A stretch of DNA of 32,751 nt. Origin: a virus. The DNA lies in the IMG/VR virus record IMGVR_UViG_3300042924_001040, positions 1-32,751 of that record; one strand, given 5' to 3'. Below the pieces are notes generated by a model that was not told where the DNA came from, searched no databases, and saw only the letters and a list, made by a program, of their open reading frames with translations. The position numbers and the translations under genes were made by a program. Every line of letters begins with the position of its first letter. The first letter of the stretch is position 1. Below, piece by piece: positions 1 through 5,958 of the stretch.

Positions 1-37
1 CAAGAATGGTAAACTGTTTGGGCATTGGATAAGACAT
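1..37 (-). CDS. Start of an unidentified protein, cut by the left edge
   Basis: An ATG at 35-37 on the minus strand opens a frame reading MSYPMPKQFTIL before the window ends. It is preceded by a sigma70-like promoter whose -10 overlaps a perfect T4-type late motif TATAAATA (59-66), so a gene start at this spot is well supported, although only twelve codons are visible. The product cannot be identified from this fragment. Confidence 0.5.
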   Translation of the reverse strand, partial: MSYPMPKQFTIL

Positions 38-60
38 TGTTTTCGACCTAAGTGTTTTTA

Positions 61-89
61 TTTATAAGACTTTTTTCTCAAAAAGTCAA
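61..89 (-). promoter_or_regulatory. Sigma70-like promoter overlapping a late-promoter motif
   Basis: On the minus strand TTGACT (84-89), a 17-nt spacer and TATAAA (61-66) match the bacterial sigma70 consensus in 10 of 12 positions. The -10 overlaps TATAAATA (59-66), the T4 late-promoter sequence, so this site could serve both early and late in infection. It points at the gene running off the left edge. Confidence 0.55.
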
Positions 90-91
90 GC

Positions 92-164
92 GTCTCAGGT
101 TGGATTCGAACCAACGACTAACCGCTTAGAAGGCGGATACTCTATTCCACTGAGTTACTGAGAC
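92..164 (-). tRNA. tRNA-Arg (anticodon TCT)
   Basis: The 73-nt reverse strand folds into a complete cloverleaf. The acceptor stem is GTCTCAG (164-158) with CTGAGAC (98-92), the T arm carries GTTCGAATC, and the anticodon stem CCGCC/GGCGG-like arm presents loop CTTCTAA with anticodon TCT, reading AGA/AGG. No CCA is encoded. AGA is heavily used in this AT-rich phage and is less favoured in many cyanobacterial hosts, so a codon-compensation role is plausible (inference). Confidence 0.95.
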
Positions 165-172
165 ATAAGACA

Positions 173-201
173 ATCATACCATTAAAAGGTTGGATTGTCA
201 A
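173..201 (-). promoter_or_regulatory. Sigma70-type promoter of tRNA-Arg
   Basis: On the minus strand TTGACA (196-201) is followed after exactly 17 nt by TATGAT (173-178). This is a full -35 and a 5/6 -10, ending 8 nt before the first base of tRNA-Arg, so transcription would start at or next to the tRNA 5' end. It matches the host housekeeping sigma consensus and implies early expression. Confidence 0.75.
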
Positions 202-202
202 C

Positions 203-288
203 GGAGAAAGAGGGATTCGAACCCTCGGTGAAGTTACCCCCACACAGACTTTCCAGGTCTGCACCTTAAGCCACTCGGTCATCTCTCC
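203..288 (-). tRNA. tRNA-Ser (anticodon GGA)
   Basis: The 86-nt reverse strand has the class II form expected of serine tRNA. The acceptor is GGAGAGA with TTTCTCC, the D arm follows, the anticodon loop is CTGGAAA in a GCAGAC/GTCTGT stem, a long variable arm follows, and the T arm has GGTTCGAATCCC. Anticodon GGA reads TCC/TCT. No CCA tail is encoded. It lies 38 nt upstream of tRNA-Arg, with a separate promoter. Confidence 0.95.
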
Positions 289-296
289 ATATTTAG

Positions 297-325
297 AGTA
301 TAGGGTGGGGGAGGAGTATTGTCAA
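297..325 (-). promoter_or_regulatory. Sigma70-type promoter of tRNA-Ser
   Basis: On the minus strand TTGACA (320-325), 17 nt, then TATACT (297-302): a full -35 and a 5/6 -10 immediately before tRNA-Ser. A CTAAATA motif (290-296), which resembles cyanophage late promoters, lies directly between the -10 and the tRNA. The site sits at the 3' side of the tail-lysozyme gene that ends at 349. Confidence 0.75.
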
Positions 326-348
326 CCCCTCCCTCCTATTCTATTGTA

Positions 349-1014
349 TCAAACTTCTACCGTGATCAGTCGGTTAGCATATTCATGAGCATAAGATGTG
401 CGAGCACCATGAATGCCCCAACCAATCCAACTATACGCATAGTCCATGTAACGATTGATAGATTTACCAGGAGTTTTCATCCTGTCTTCAATTCGTTTCC
501 ATTGAACTTCATTCGTAAGATAACGAAGTTGCGTTGGAAGTGTTGATGGAGAACCACCATACTTCTTAGCAAAATCACCCAATCCATAATAACGATCGGC
601 AGATGTCCATTGGATCAGACCATAACCACGACCGCAGTGATGGTACTGAGTCCTACTACCACCTTCACAAATATTAGGCACGAACATAGATTCCTGCTTA
701 ATATTACCTAGGATAGTAGCAAGGGCGTTTCTGTCTTTAATTCCTTGCTCTTGGAAATAATCCACAGCAAGTTGTTCATGTTCATTACACCCTTTACAAA
801 TAAGCCTTTTCTCTTTTGGCTTTGGTAATGCAACCTCGCGGATTGCTGTCTTCTGACCATTAACAAGATCAAATTCCTTAATAATGGAAAAGGGCGCTTG
901 TCCTGGGACAGGAGGCGGCGGCCCTTGCATCTTGTAATTCTGGAATGGCAGTGTTGCCGTTGTGGTTGTAACCGATGCCAGAAGGGGCAGGGCTACTGTA
1001 AAGAAATTTTGCAT
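349..1014 (-). CDS. Secreted phage tail lysozyme-like protein
   Basis: A 221-residue protein starting MQNFFTVALPLLAS, a short Sec-type signal sequence, followed by a Pro-rich stretch with PPPPVPG. The C-terminal ~135 residues match the phage tail lysozyme family (peptidoglycan hydrolase): the LATILGNIKQES segment carries the likely catalytic Glu and GRGYGLIQWTSADR forms the lysozyme-like core, ending in a Trp/Tyr-rich helix. The ATG at 1014 is chosen because GGAG precedes it; the frame extends nine codons upstream only to a TTG without a ribosome site. The role is presumably cell-wall penetration or lysis. A CTAAATA late motif lies at 1133-1139. The fold assignment is good; secretion versus virion location is not resolved. 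Confidence 0.72.
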   Translation of the reverse strand: MQNFFTVALPLLASVTTTTATLPFQNYKMQGPPPPVPGQAPFSIIKEFDLVNGQKTAIREVALPKPKEKRLICKGCNEHEQLAVDYFQEQGIKDRNALATILGNIKQESMFVPNICEGGSRTQYHHCGRGYGLIQWTSADRYYGLGDFAKKYGGSPSTLPTQLRYLTNEVQWKRIEDRMKTPGKSINRYMDYAYSWIGWGIHGARTSYAHEYANRLITVEV

Positions 1015-1132
1015 TAACTCCGATTGAACTCTACATCCCAATAGAAAGGGGGTACACCGCTCCTCTCGGAGGGCACTTTCCTGGGCTCTAATGTCACTTC
1101 AAAATCTCATGACGAAGATCATTATAAGTGAT

Positions 1133-1139
1133 TATTTAG
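1133..1139 (-). promoter_or_regulatory. Late-promoter-like motif CTAAATA
   Basis: The reverse strand reads CTAAATA about 120 nt upstream of the tail-lysozyme start. It lies in the loop of a 10-bp inverted repeat (1124-1133 with 1153-1162) at the stop codon of the preceding small gene. Assigned by resemblance to T4-type late promoters only. Confidence 0.35.
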
Positions 1140-1154
1140 TTTTGTTACTAACAA

Positions 1155-1301
1155 TCACTTATTTGCGTCTTGAATCGTTTCTCGAAACTCCTCATAAACT
1201 GCACAGGCATTAAGGTAATCCCCCATGTCTGCAAGATAATGAATTCGGTCAATGATACTATCTTTTAGATCTTCAACACTATCAATCAGTTGGTTTTCCA
1301 T
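1155..1301 (-). CDS. Small acidic protein of unknown function (48 aa)
   Basis: A 48-residue protein beginning MENQLIDSVEDLKDSI and predicted to be mostly helical and acidic. The ATG at 1301 is preferred over upstream in-frame codons because AAGGA lies 8 nt before it. The first 20 nt overlap the end of the GIY-YIG gene in another frame. A sigma70-like promoter lies just upstream (1342-1370) inside that gene, so it can be transcribed on its own. The family is not recognised. Confidence 0.6.
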   Translation of the reverse strand: MENQLIDSVEDLKDSIIDRIHYLADMGDYLNACAVYEEFRETIQDANK

Positions 1302-1719
1302 GAAAGTAATCCTTCCTGTAGTAACGACCAAGAACATTGCTATTGTAGTACTTGGGTTCTCCGTTGTCAAGGGCCTCAGTCAAAACATTGTTTAAGAACA
1401 GTTGTCTGGTTTCTTCGTAGTTACATTGTCCTTTTGTTCGATGGAGGCTAAGTATTGTTCTGTTGAAGGATGTTTTGCCCCAAAGGTCAACTTCGACTTT
1501 GAGCTCAGGACAGGAGCCGTAATACTTTTTCCAATCGGACTCCGACTTAACTTTTCTAGATTTTCCTCTTGGTGTGCGGAAAGACCAGAAATACTTTCGA
1601 CCAATATAACTACGACCAGTTTTATTGCAGTGAATATGATAAACAAAACCAAAATTATCTTGAATATCAGAAGACTCAAAAACCTCTCCATTGTAGAGCC
1701 AAGGGTTTTCATAGCTCAT
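1282..1719 (-). CDS. GIY-YIG domain endonuclease-like protein (SegE-like)
   Basis: A 145-residue protein with the two diagnostic strands of GIY-YIG nucleases, FVYHI (residues 25-29) and SYIGRK (37-42), with Arg41 in the catalytic arginine position and a downstream EE (102-103) as candidate metal-binding acid. The segments KSESDWKKYYGSC and the length fit the SegE-like family common in T4-type phages. Such proteins act in homing, recombination or host DNA attack, and which applies here cannot be told. It has a GATAAATA late motif at 1745 and a sigma70-like promoter at 1773. It overlaps the next small gene by 20 nt. Confidence 0.75.
   Translation of the reverse strand: MSYENPWLYNGEVFESSDIQDNFGFVYHIHCNKTGRSYIGRKYFWSFRTPRGKSRKVKSESDWKKYYGSCPELKVEVDLWGKTSFNRTILSLHRTKGQCNYEETRQLFLNNVLTEALDNGEPKYYNSNVLGRYYRKDYFHGKPTD
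1342..1370 (-). promoter_or_regulatory. Sigma70-like promoter inside the GIY-YIG gene
   Basis: On the minus strand TTGACA (1365-1370), 17 nt, TACAAT (1342-1347): 11 of 12 consensus positions. It sits within the 3' part of the GIY-YIG coding region and points at the 48-residue protein starting at 1301. Confidence 0.6.
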
Positions 1720-1744
1720 AAAGCTCTTAAAATTATATGAGCCT

Positions 1745-1752
1745 TATTTATC
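1745..1752 (-). promoter_or_regulatory. T4-type late promoter motif GATAAATA
   Basis: The reverse strand reads GATAAATA 26 nt upstream of the GIY-YIG start codon, in the short gap after the SGNH gene. Confidence 0.5.
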
Positions 1753-1772
1753 CCTTGAACCCTGACAGAGTT

Positions 1773-1802
1773 ATTTTATTGCACATCAAGTGGCTGTGTC
1801 AA
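1773..1802 (-). promoter_or_regulatory. Sigma70-like promoter before the GIY-YIG gene
   Basis: On the minus strand TTGACA (1797-1802), an 18-nt spacer and TAAAAT (1773-1778). The -35 lies in the last codons of the SGNH gene and the -10 in the gap, with the late motif just downstream, suggesting expression both early and late. Confidence 0.5.
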
Positions 1803-2541
1803 GTATTCCCCGTTCATCAATGAAGTTAATTAATAATTGAGCCCAAAACTTATGGTATTCTTCTGGATAGTGCATGGACCATCTTGAATCATATCTTAAA
1901 TTTTTCCAATCAGGATGATGAGTCGCTATTCCCCAATAAGAATAATTTGCATAACTTTTAAAAGATTCTTCTTGGTTATAAATTACTCTTTCGGTATCAT
2001 GATGACCAAAATAATTTTTTTTATTAATTAGTTGCCAATTTCCTTCATACCAATGAGTGCTTGTATGAAAAACATATGGTATACTGTATTGATCACATAT
2101 TGATTGTATTGTAAAAATTTGAGATAAAGATTTAAAATTTAAAAATTTGTCGGAGTTTGTTTCTATATAATTTTTATAAGGTCCAATAAAATCGGAATCA
2201 ATTAATAATTCTTTTTTAGTATTTTTGTCTTGTAATAAGTGTGAAGAAGTACAATGATGAAGTTTTCCTGGCAATTTAATATAAGTTCTTGAAGCCTCAC
2301 AAAAATTACAAAGAACAAAAACTTCTTGATTTTTCATCAAAGCATTTTGAATTCTTATCATAAATTGTCTGATCATCCAATCATTGCTGCCACCACAAGC
2401 AGAATAGTTTTCATAATCAAACCCATAATGTTTAGCTATGTGTGCAGGATAAGCCCTATCATGACACTCAGATGAATACTGTTCATCTATTTCAGCACCT
2501 CCTGTGTGACTATCACCAAAAGCAAGTAAAATTTTAGTCAT
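1786..2541 (-). CDS. SGNH/GDSL-type hydrolase-like protein
   Basis: A 251-residue protein with the SGNH nucleophile block AFGDSHTGG at residues 7-15 (Ser11 nucleophile, in the GDSH form), block II YSACGGSND (47-54; Gly and Asn for the oxyanion hole), and a C-terminal SRWSMHYPEEYHKFW stretch where the catalytic Asp/His would lie. SGNH enzymes add or remove acyl groups on sugars and lipids, or act as glycan O-acyl hydrolases. The ATG overlaps the stop of the carbamoyltransferase (ATGA), so the two are coupled and probably act on one substrate. A second SGNH-like gene (18956-19819) lies in the other accessory operon. The substrate is unknown. Confidence 0.7.
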   Translation of the reverse strand: MTKILLAFGDSHTGGAEIDEQYSSECHDRAYPAHIAKHYGFDYENYSACGGSNDWMIRQFMIRIQNALMKNQEVFVLCNFCEASRTYIKLPGKLHHCTSSHLLQDKNTKKELLIDSDFIGPYKNYIETNSDKFLNFKSLSQIFTIQSICDQYSIPYVFHTSTHWYEGNWQLINKKNYFGHHDTERVIYNQEESFKSYANYSYWGIATHHPDWKNLRYDSRWSMHYPEEYHKFWAQLLINFIDERGILDTAT

Positions 2542-3962
2542 GAAAACACCTTAACTCCGTAAGTCTCTTCCCATTCCTTACAATCTTTCTCATCATTTAC
2601 CATTGGTTTTCCTTTAACATTCAAACTGGTATTCAGTAACATAGGACAACCAGTTTTCTCGTTCCACAATTTCAAAAGATCATAGAGTTCTGCGTTTTGA
2701 TGTCTATTAATAGTTTGAACTCTGCTTGTCTTATCTATATGAACAATTGCAGGAAACTTTTTAGAGTATCTACATTTCACCGCATATTGCATATATGGTG
2801 AAGAACTTGTAGGCATTCTAAAGTACTGATGAACATATTCTTCCATAATCACAGGAGCGAATGGTCTAAACTGTTGTCTTTGTTTTATACGGTTGACCAT
2901 TGATTTAATCTTTTGATCTCTAGGATCAGCAAACAAACTTCGATTACCTAATGCTCTAGGACCAAACTCTGCACGACCTCTTGCAACTCCACAGAGACCA
3001 TGATCCATCAAGTGATTAACAATCTCTTCGTTTGATGCAACTGGTTTTATATGATAACCAAGATATGGACCATGCCAATCAATATGTTTCTTCTTATGTG
3101 CAAGTACAGCACCAATCGCAGATCCATTGTCTCCAGGTGCAGGCATAATCCACACATTATCAAAGTAATAATATGCAATTGGATTTGCAACACAGTTCAA
3201 TGCACATCCACCCATCAAGACCAAGTTCTTACTATCAACAATATTAGATGCTCTCTGTAAAATATCTCTAAATGTTGTTTCGTAGATACTTTGAGTTGCG
3301 GCAGCAATATCAAAAGTATTCTTAATATCTGGTCTCCAATCCTTACAACCTTTATGTAAGTTTTTATTAAATGTTGCCGTTCTCCATCCTATAAAATCAT
3401 CATAGATTGCATCCTCATAACGTCTCTTATCACCGTAAGCAGACATGCCCATGAGGATATATTCTTCTTCATTTGGTTTCAATCCACACCTTTGGGTCAT
3501 TGCAGAGTACCAAAGTCCGATGCTGTGCGGATATCTACGTTGAAATTTTAGTTTTAGGTTACTACCTTTCGCTTCCCAGATAGTAAGTGTTTGGAATTCA
3601 CCTATAGCGTCAATAACCACCACACAACATTCATCAAACTTGCTGGTGAAATAACCAGCACAAGCATGAGTATAATGGTGATCATAATACTTGATTGGAG
3701 CATCAACATACTTCTTGACGTTTTGGATCCATCCTTGACCCGCAAGAAGTTGTCTAAGTGTTTTCTTATACGGGTTCTCATACCAACAGACCAGTTCTGG
3801 TTTTCCAAACTTTAATGCATATTCAATTATACCATCATTTAATTGGTGATCATTCTTGACACCACTAAACCTCTCACTTTCACTAGCGAAAATGAGAGTG
3901 TCATTCATGAATACAGAAAGTGCAGCATTATGACTTTCGGAAGATATTCCCCAGGTAATCAC
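2538..3962 (-). CDS. Carbamoyltransferase (NodU/CmcH/TobZ family)
   Basis: A 474-residue protein carrying the whole set of family landmarks: N-terminal GISSESHNAALSV, the metal-binding YYDHHYTHACAGYF, MGMSAYG, the GGCALNCVANP and PGDNGSAIGA loops of the Kae1-like domain, then GRAEFGPRALGNRS and FRPFAPVIMEEYV of the YrdC-like carbamoyladenylate domain, and LLNTSLNVKGKPM near the end. These enzymes transfer a carbamoyl group from carbamoyl phosphate to hydroxyls of sugars, antibiotics or capsule units. Translation starts at GTG (3960-3962), which overlaps the TGA of the 34-residue peptide (GTGA), and its own stop overlaps the SGNH start. In a phage it may modify a surface glycan or DNA-linked group (inference). 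Confidence 0.9.
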   Translation of the reverse strand: MITWGISSESHNAALSVFMNDTLIFASESERFSGVKNDHQLNDGIIEYALKFGKPELVCWYENPYKKTLRQLLAGQGWIQNVKKYVDAPIKYYDHHYTHACAGYFTSKFDECCVVVIDAIGEFQTLTIWEAKGSNLKLKFQRRYPHSIGLWYSAMTQRCGLKPNEEEYILMGMSAYGDKRRYEDAIYDDFIGWRTATFNKNLHKGCKDWRPDIKNTFDIAAATQSIYETTFRDILQRASNIVDSKNLVLMGGCALNCVANPIAYYYFDNVWIMPAPGDNGSAIGAVLAHKKKHIDWHGPYLGYHIKPVASNEEIVNHLMDHGLCGVARGRAEFGPRALGNRSLFADPRDQKIKSMVNRIKQRQQFRPFAPVIMEEYVHQYFRMPTSSSPYMQYAVKCRYSKKFPAIVHIDKTSRVQTINRHQNAELYDLLKLWNEKTGCPMLLNTSLNVKGKPMVNDEKDCKEWEETYGVKVFS

Positions 3963-4063
3963 TTGTAAATAAACGGATCTCTTTTTTGAAGTTTTTTAAG
4001 TCTTTTAGTAAAATCTCTTTCTTTTTTCCAGTCAGAAATAAGATTCCAAAGTTTTCTAATCAT
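3959..4063 (-). CDS. 34-residue DPFIYK micropeptide (copy 1)
   Basis: An open frame of 34 codons from ATG (4061-4063) to TGA (3959-3961), missed by length cut-offs. It begins MIRKLWNLISDWKKERD, is strongly basic and amphipathic, and ends KLQKRDPFIYK. Its stop overlaps the GTG start of the carbamoyltransferase, so it looks like the coupled first gene of that operon. A second 34-codon frame at 19828-19932, at the head of the other accessory operon, has the same length and the same DPFIYK end although the rest differs, which is good evidence that both are translated. A GATAAATA late motif lies at 4090-4097. Function unknown. Confidence 0.7.
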   Translation of the reverse strand: MIRKLWNLISDWKKERDFTKRLKKLQKRDPFIYK

Positions 4064-4089
4064 TAAAAGTTTTTTGAATCACTTAGACT

Positions 4090-4097
4090 TATTTATC
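4090..4097 (-). promoter_or_regulatory. T4-type late promoter motif GATAAATA
   Basis: The reverse strand reads GATAAATA 26 nt upstream of the 34-residue peptide that heads the carbamoyltransferase-SGNH operon. It is placed just after the terminator of the upstream gene. Confidence 0.5.
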
Positions 4098-4105
4098 CGA
4101 ACATT

Positions 4106-4127
4106 AAAAAAGGGGGGATATCCCCCC
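4106..4127 (-). terminator. Rho-independent terminator
   Basis: On the minus strand a perfect 16-nt palindrome of six G, ATAT and six C (4112-4127) is followed by six T (4111-4106). It lies 21 nt downstream of the stop of the 421-residue protein and separates it from the micropeptide operon. Confidence 0.85.
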
Positions 4128-4148
4128 TGGGTTATATTTTAATTGTTC

Positions 4149-5414
4149 TCAACGAACATTAGCACGATACCACTTCTCAAAATCTTCTCTACGCTTATCA
4201 CCTCTTGGTGGCATAGGGGTCTTTTCTCCACGAACTTTTTCATACTTTTTCTTTTCTTCCTTATCATGATCTTCTGGGTTTTCACGAGCTCCTTGGGCTT
4301 CATCCATATATTCTTCTGAACGAAGTTTCTTTCTTCTTTGTTTCTCTACTTGTTTATCAGATAAGTGAGCACCCTTTCCACGATTAGCAGAAGCATCCCA
4401 TCTTGGTCCAGGTTCGAATGAAATTCCTTTCTTACCAGCAAACATTTTAATGCGTGCTCTTGTAGCATCATCTGTTTTTGATGATTCACCAAGTTCGACG
4501 TTATAAGACTCTAGAATAGACTCTCTCCACTCTTCACTCATATTGACCATGATGACCATTGCAGCGTCCTCAGAGTCCGCATAGCCCTCATCTAGAAGGT
4601 GACCTTTGACTAGATCGAAGATGTCTACACCAGCCTTTACTACCGTAGGAGTTTTTTCAGCAGCTGCGGTTCCTTTATCATAAAGAACTTTATTAACTTC
4701 CGCTCTTGAACCACCTTGTTGTCTAATTTTTTGAGCTTGAGCAAGTTTTGGATTTGCTTTTGCCCACTGGTCCATCGCAGACATGGGTTTAGCTGCAGGA
4801 GATGTTGGTGCAGAAGGTTTAGCAGCAGAAGTTGCAGCAGGTTTAGCAGCAGCTGCAGGAGCAGCAGGTTTAGCAGCAGGTTTAGCAGAAGCTGCAGGTG
4901 CAGCAGGTTTAGCAGCAGCTGCAGGAGCAGCAGGTTTAGCAGCAGGTTTAGCGGGTGTTGCTGGTTTAGCAGCAGGTTTGTTGGAACCACCAAAACCAAG
5001 TTTATTTGCTAACCAAGCTCTATTGGAAGCACCTCCATCTTGTTTTGCTCTTGCTTGTGCTCTACCAAGAGCTCCAGCAATACCACCTCTTTGGACAAAA
5101 CGGGATTGTGCATCAAAGAAACCTTTAACTTTATTTCCTAACCAAGCTCTATTGGAAGCACCTCCGTCTTGTTTTGCTCTTGCTTGTGCTCTACCAAGAG
5201 CTCCAGCAATACCACCTCTTTGGACAAATTCAGATCCAAATGCTTCATCAAGAGTTTCATCATAAGAAGAGTCCCAATCAAACTCACTTAAATCATATCC
5301 TTCTTCTACAAATGAATACATCCAATCTTCAAAAATTTGTTCGTCAGAAACCTCAGGGGTCTCATAAACATGCGAATATGCCTCCATGAGGCCCTTGACT
5401 TCTTCTGCTCTCAT
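4149..5414 (-). CDS. Lys-Pro-Ala-rich virion-type protein with internal duplication
   Basis: A 421-residue protein in four parts. An acidic head starts MRAEEVKGLMEAYSHVYE. Next come two near-identical basic segments (FVQRGGIAGALGRAQARAK, residues ~64-97 and ~107-140). Then a long KPAA/APAA low-complexity linker (~145-212). Finally there is a helical module with DIFDLVKGHLLDEGYAD and MVNMSEEWRESILE, a short motif that recurs in marine T4-like phage structural proteins, and a highly charged tail rich in Lys, Arg and Glu. It is probably a virion or head-associated protein, but no enzyme motif is seen and the role is not established. It has a late motif at 5450 and its own terminator at 4106. Confidence 0.65.
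   Translation of the reverse strand: MRAEEVKGLMEAYSHVYETPEVSDEQIFEDWMYSFVEEGYDLSEFDWDSSYDETLDEAFGSEFVQRGGIAGALGRAQARAKQDGGASNRAWLGNKVKGFFDAQSRFVQRGGIAGALGRAQARAKQDGGASNRAWLANKLGFGGSNKPAAKPATPAKPAAKPAAPAAAAKPAAPAASAKPAAKPAAPAAAAKPAATSAAKPSAPTSPAAKPMSAMDQWAKANPKLAQAQKIRQQGGSRAEVNKVLYDKGTAAAEKTPTVVKAGVDIFDLVKGHLLDEGYADSEDAAMVIMVNMSEEWRESILESYNVELGESSKTDDATRARIKMFAGKKGISFEPGPRWDASANRGKGAHLSDKQVEKQRRKKLRSEEYMDEAQGARENPEDHDKEEKKKYEKVRGEKTPMPPRGDKRREDFEKWYRANVR
4783..4990 (-). repeat. KPAA low-complexity coding repeat
   Basis: About 200 bp built from short GCAGC/AGGTTTAGCAGC-like units encoding Lys-Pro-Ala-Ala. Sequence of this kind changes length easily by slippage and produces long antisense open frames that are not genes. 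Confidence 0.8.
5001..5099 (-). repeat. 99-bp direct repeat, copy A
   Basis: This block is identical at 97 of 99 positions to 5130-5228, offset by 129 bp (43 codons). It encodes FVQRGGIAGALGRAQARAK and the following residues down to the WLANK end. The near-identity at DNA level points to a recent in-frame duplication. Confidence 0.95.
5130..5228 (-). repeat. 99-bp direct repeat, copy B
   Basis: Partner of 5001-5099 with two mismatches. It is the N-terminal of the two protein repeats, since the gene reads leftwards, and is joined to the next by a spacer of ten residues. Confidence 0.95.
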
Positions 5415-5448
5415 TTGTCTACGATAAAAAGTACTTTTATAATTCTAT

Positions 5449-5886
5449 TTATTTATCTTCAGGTTTCTGGGAACAATCCGTTCTCTCAAAAACTGGAGAA
5501 CACATTCTGATTGGTGGTGCAAGTTTTTTGCAATCCTCCGAGTAACATAAAGACTCATCGTTCTTCTCTTCAAGGTATCGTGGTTTATATTTTCTATCTG
5601 ACTCTGCAATAATCCTATCATATTCTTTTTCTACATCTCGTATAGCCTTATCAATATCTCTACCAACTCTACGATTTACTTTGTCTGGATCTTGAAGTAT
5701 AATGTCATTAAGAATAGTTTGTGGAAAATACTTTCTCTGAAGTTCATCCAATAAGTCCCAAAGTCTATTCTCAGAAACTCCCGAACACTGGGAGAGTGTT
5801 GCGATTATAGTTGATATTACAACTCCAACTATAATAAGTTGTTTTTTATCTGGTCTCTTTTTATCAAATTGAAAGTTGAATTGCAT
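5449..5886 (-). CDS. Membrane-anchored protein of unknown function
   Basis: A 145-residue protein. After a basic head (FDKKRPDKKQ) a single hydrophobic helix covers roughly residues 17-33 (IIVGVVISTIIATLSQC), followed by a charged helical region with many Arg/Lys/Glu and four Cys in the C-terminal third. The pattern is of a single-pass inner-membrane protein with a soluble tail, possibly disulfide-bonded. It diverges from the plus-strand fibre gene across a 72-nt gap. The family is not recognised beyond a general similarity to small cyanophage proteins. Confidence 0.6.
   Translation of the reverse strand: MQFNFQFDKKRPDKKQLIIVGVVISTIIATLSQCSGVSENRLWDLLDELQRKYFPQTILNDIILQDPDKVNRRVGRDIDKAIRDVEKEYDRIIAESDRKYKPRYLEEKNDESLCYSEDCKKLAPPIRMCSPVFERTDCSQKPEDK
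5450..5457 (-). promoter_or_regulatory. T4-type late promoter motif GATAAATA
   Basis: The reverse strand reads GATAAATA overlapping the stop codon of the membrane-anchored protein and 36 nt ahead of the 421-residue virion-type gene. Confidence 0.5.
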
Positions 5887-5921
5887 GACTGCAAATAATT
5901 CTATTACTAGTTATAAGCATC

Positions 5922-5929
5922 AATAAATA
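5922..5929 (+). promoter_or_regulatory. T4-type late promoter motif AATAAATA
   Basis: AATAAATA lies 30 nt before the fibre start codon, with GAGGA as ribosome site between them. It heads the only plus-strand block in the window. Confidence 0.5.
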
Positions 5930-5958
5930 TAAAAATAGGGAAAGACTGAGGAAAATTA

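Noticed and set aside
301-336. G-rich/C-rich hairpin GGGAGGGG...CCCCCACCC as terminator of the tail-lysozyme gene
   Set aside because: No T run follows and the same bases form the spacer of a clear sigma70 promoter for tRNA-Ser.
1060-1071. Four-bp hairpin CTCC-GAGA-GGAG with a GNRA-type loop in the tail-lysozyme leader
   Set aside because: Too short to support a regulatory claim.
1124-1162. 10-bp inverted repeat ATAAGTGATT/AATCACTTAT as a terminator
   Set aside because: No T run follows on either strand, the loop is 19 nt, and it overlaps a stop codon; left as an unexplained repeat, perhaps for RNA processing.
1392-1740. 106- and 112-codon frames overlapping the GIY-YIG gene
   Set aside because: Shadow frames; only the 145-residue frame has a recognisable domain.
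5001-5228. CRISPR-like or mobile-element repeats
   Set aside because: Only two copies, within a coding frame, with a 30-bp spacer that is itself coding; no arrays, transposase or integrase genes were seen anywhere in the window.
4640-5265. Long open frames on both strands across the KPAA repeat (160 aa on plus, 119 aa on minus in another frame)
   Set aside because: They are made of Ala/Gly or Leu/Gln repeats from low-complexity DNA and have no ribosome site; the 421-residue minus-strand gene explains the region.
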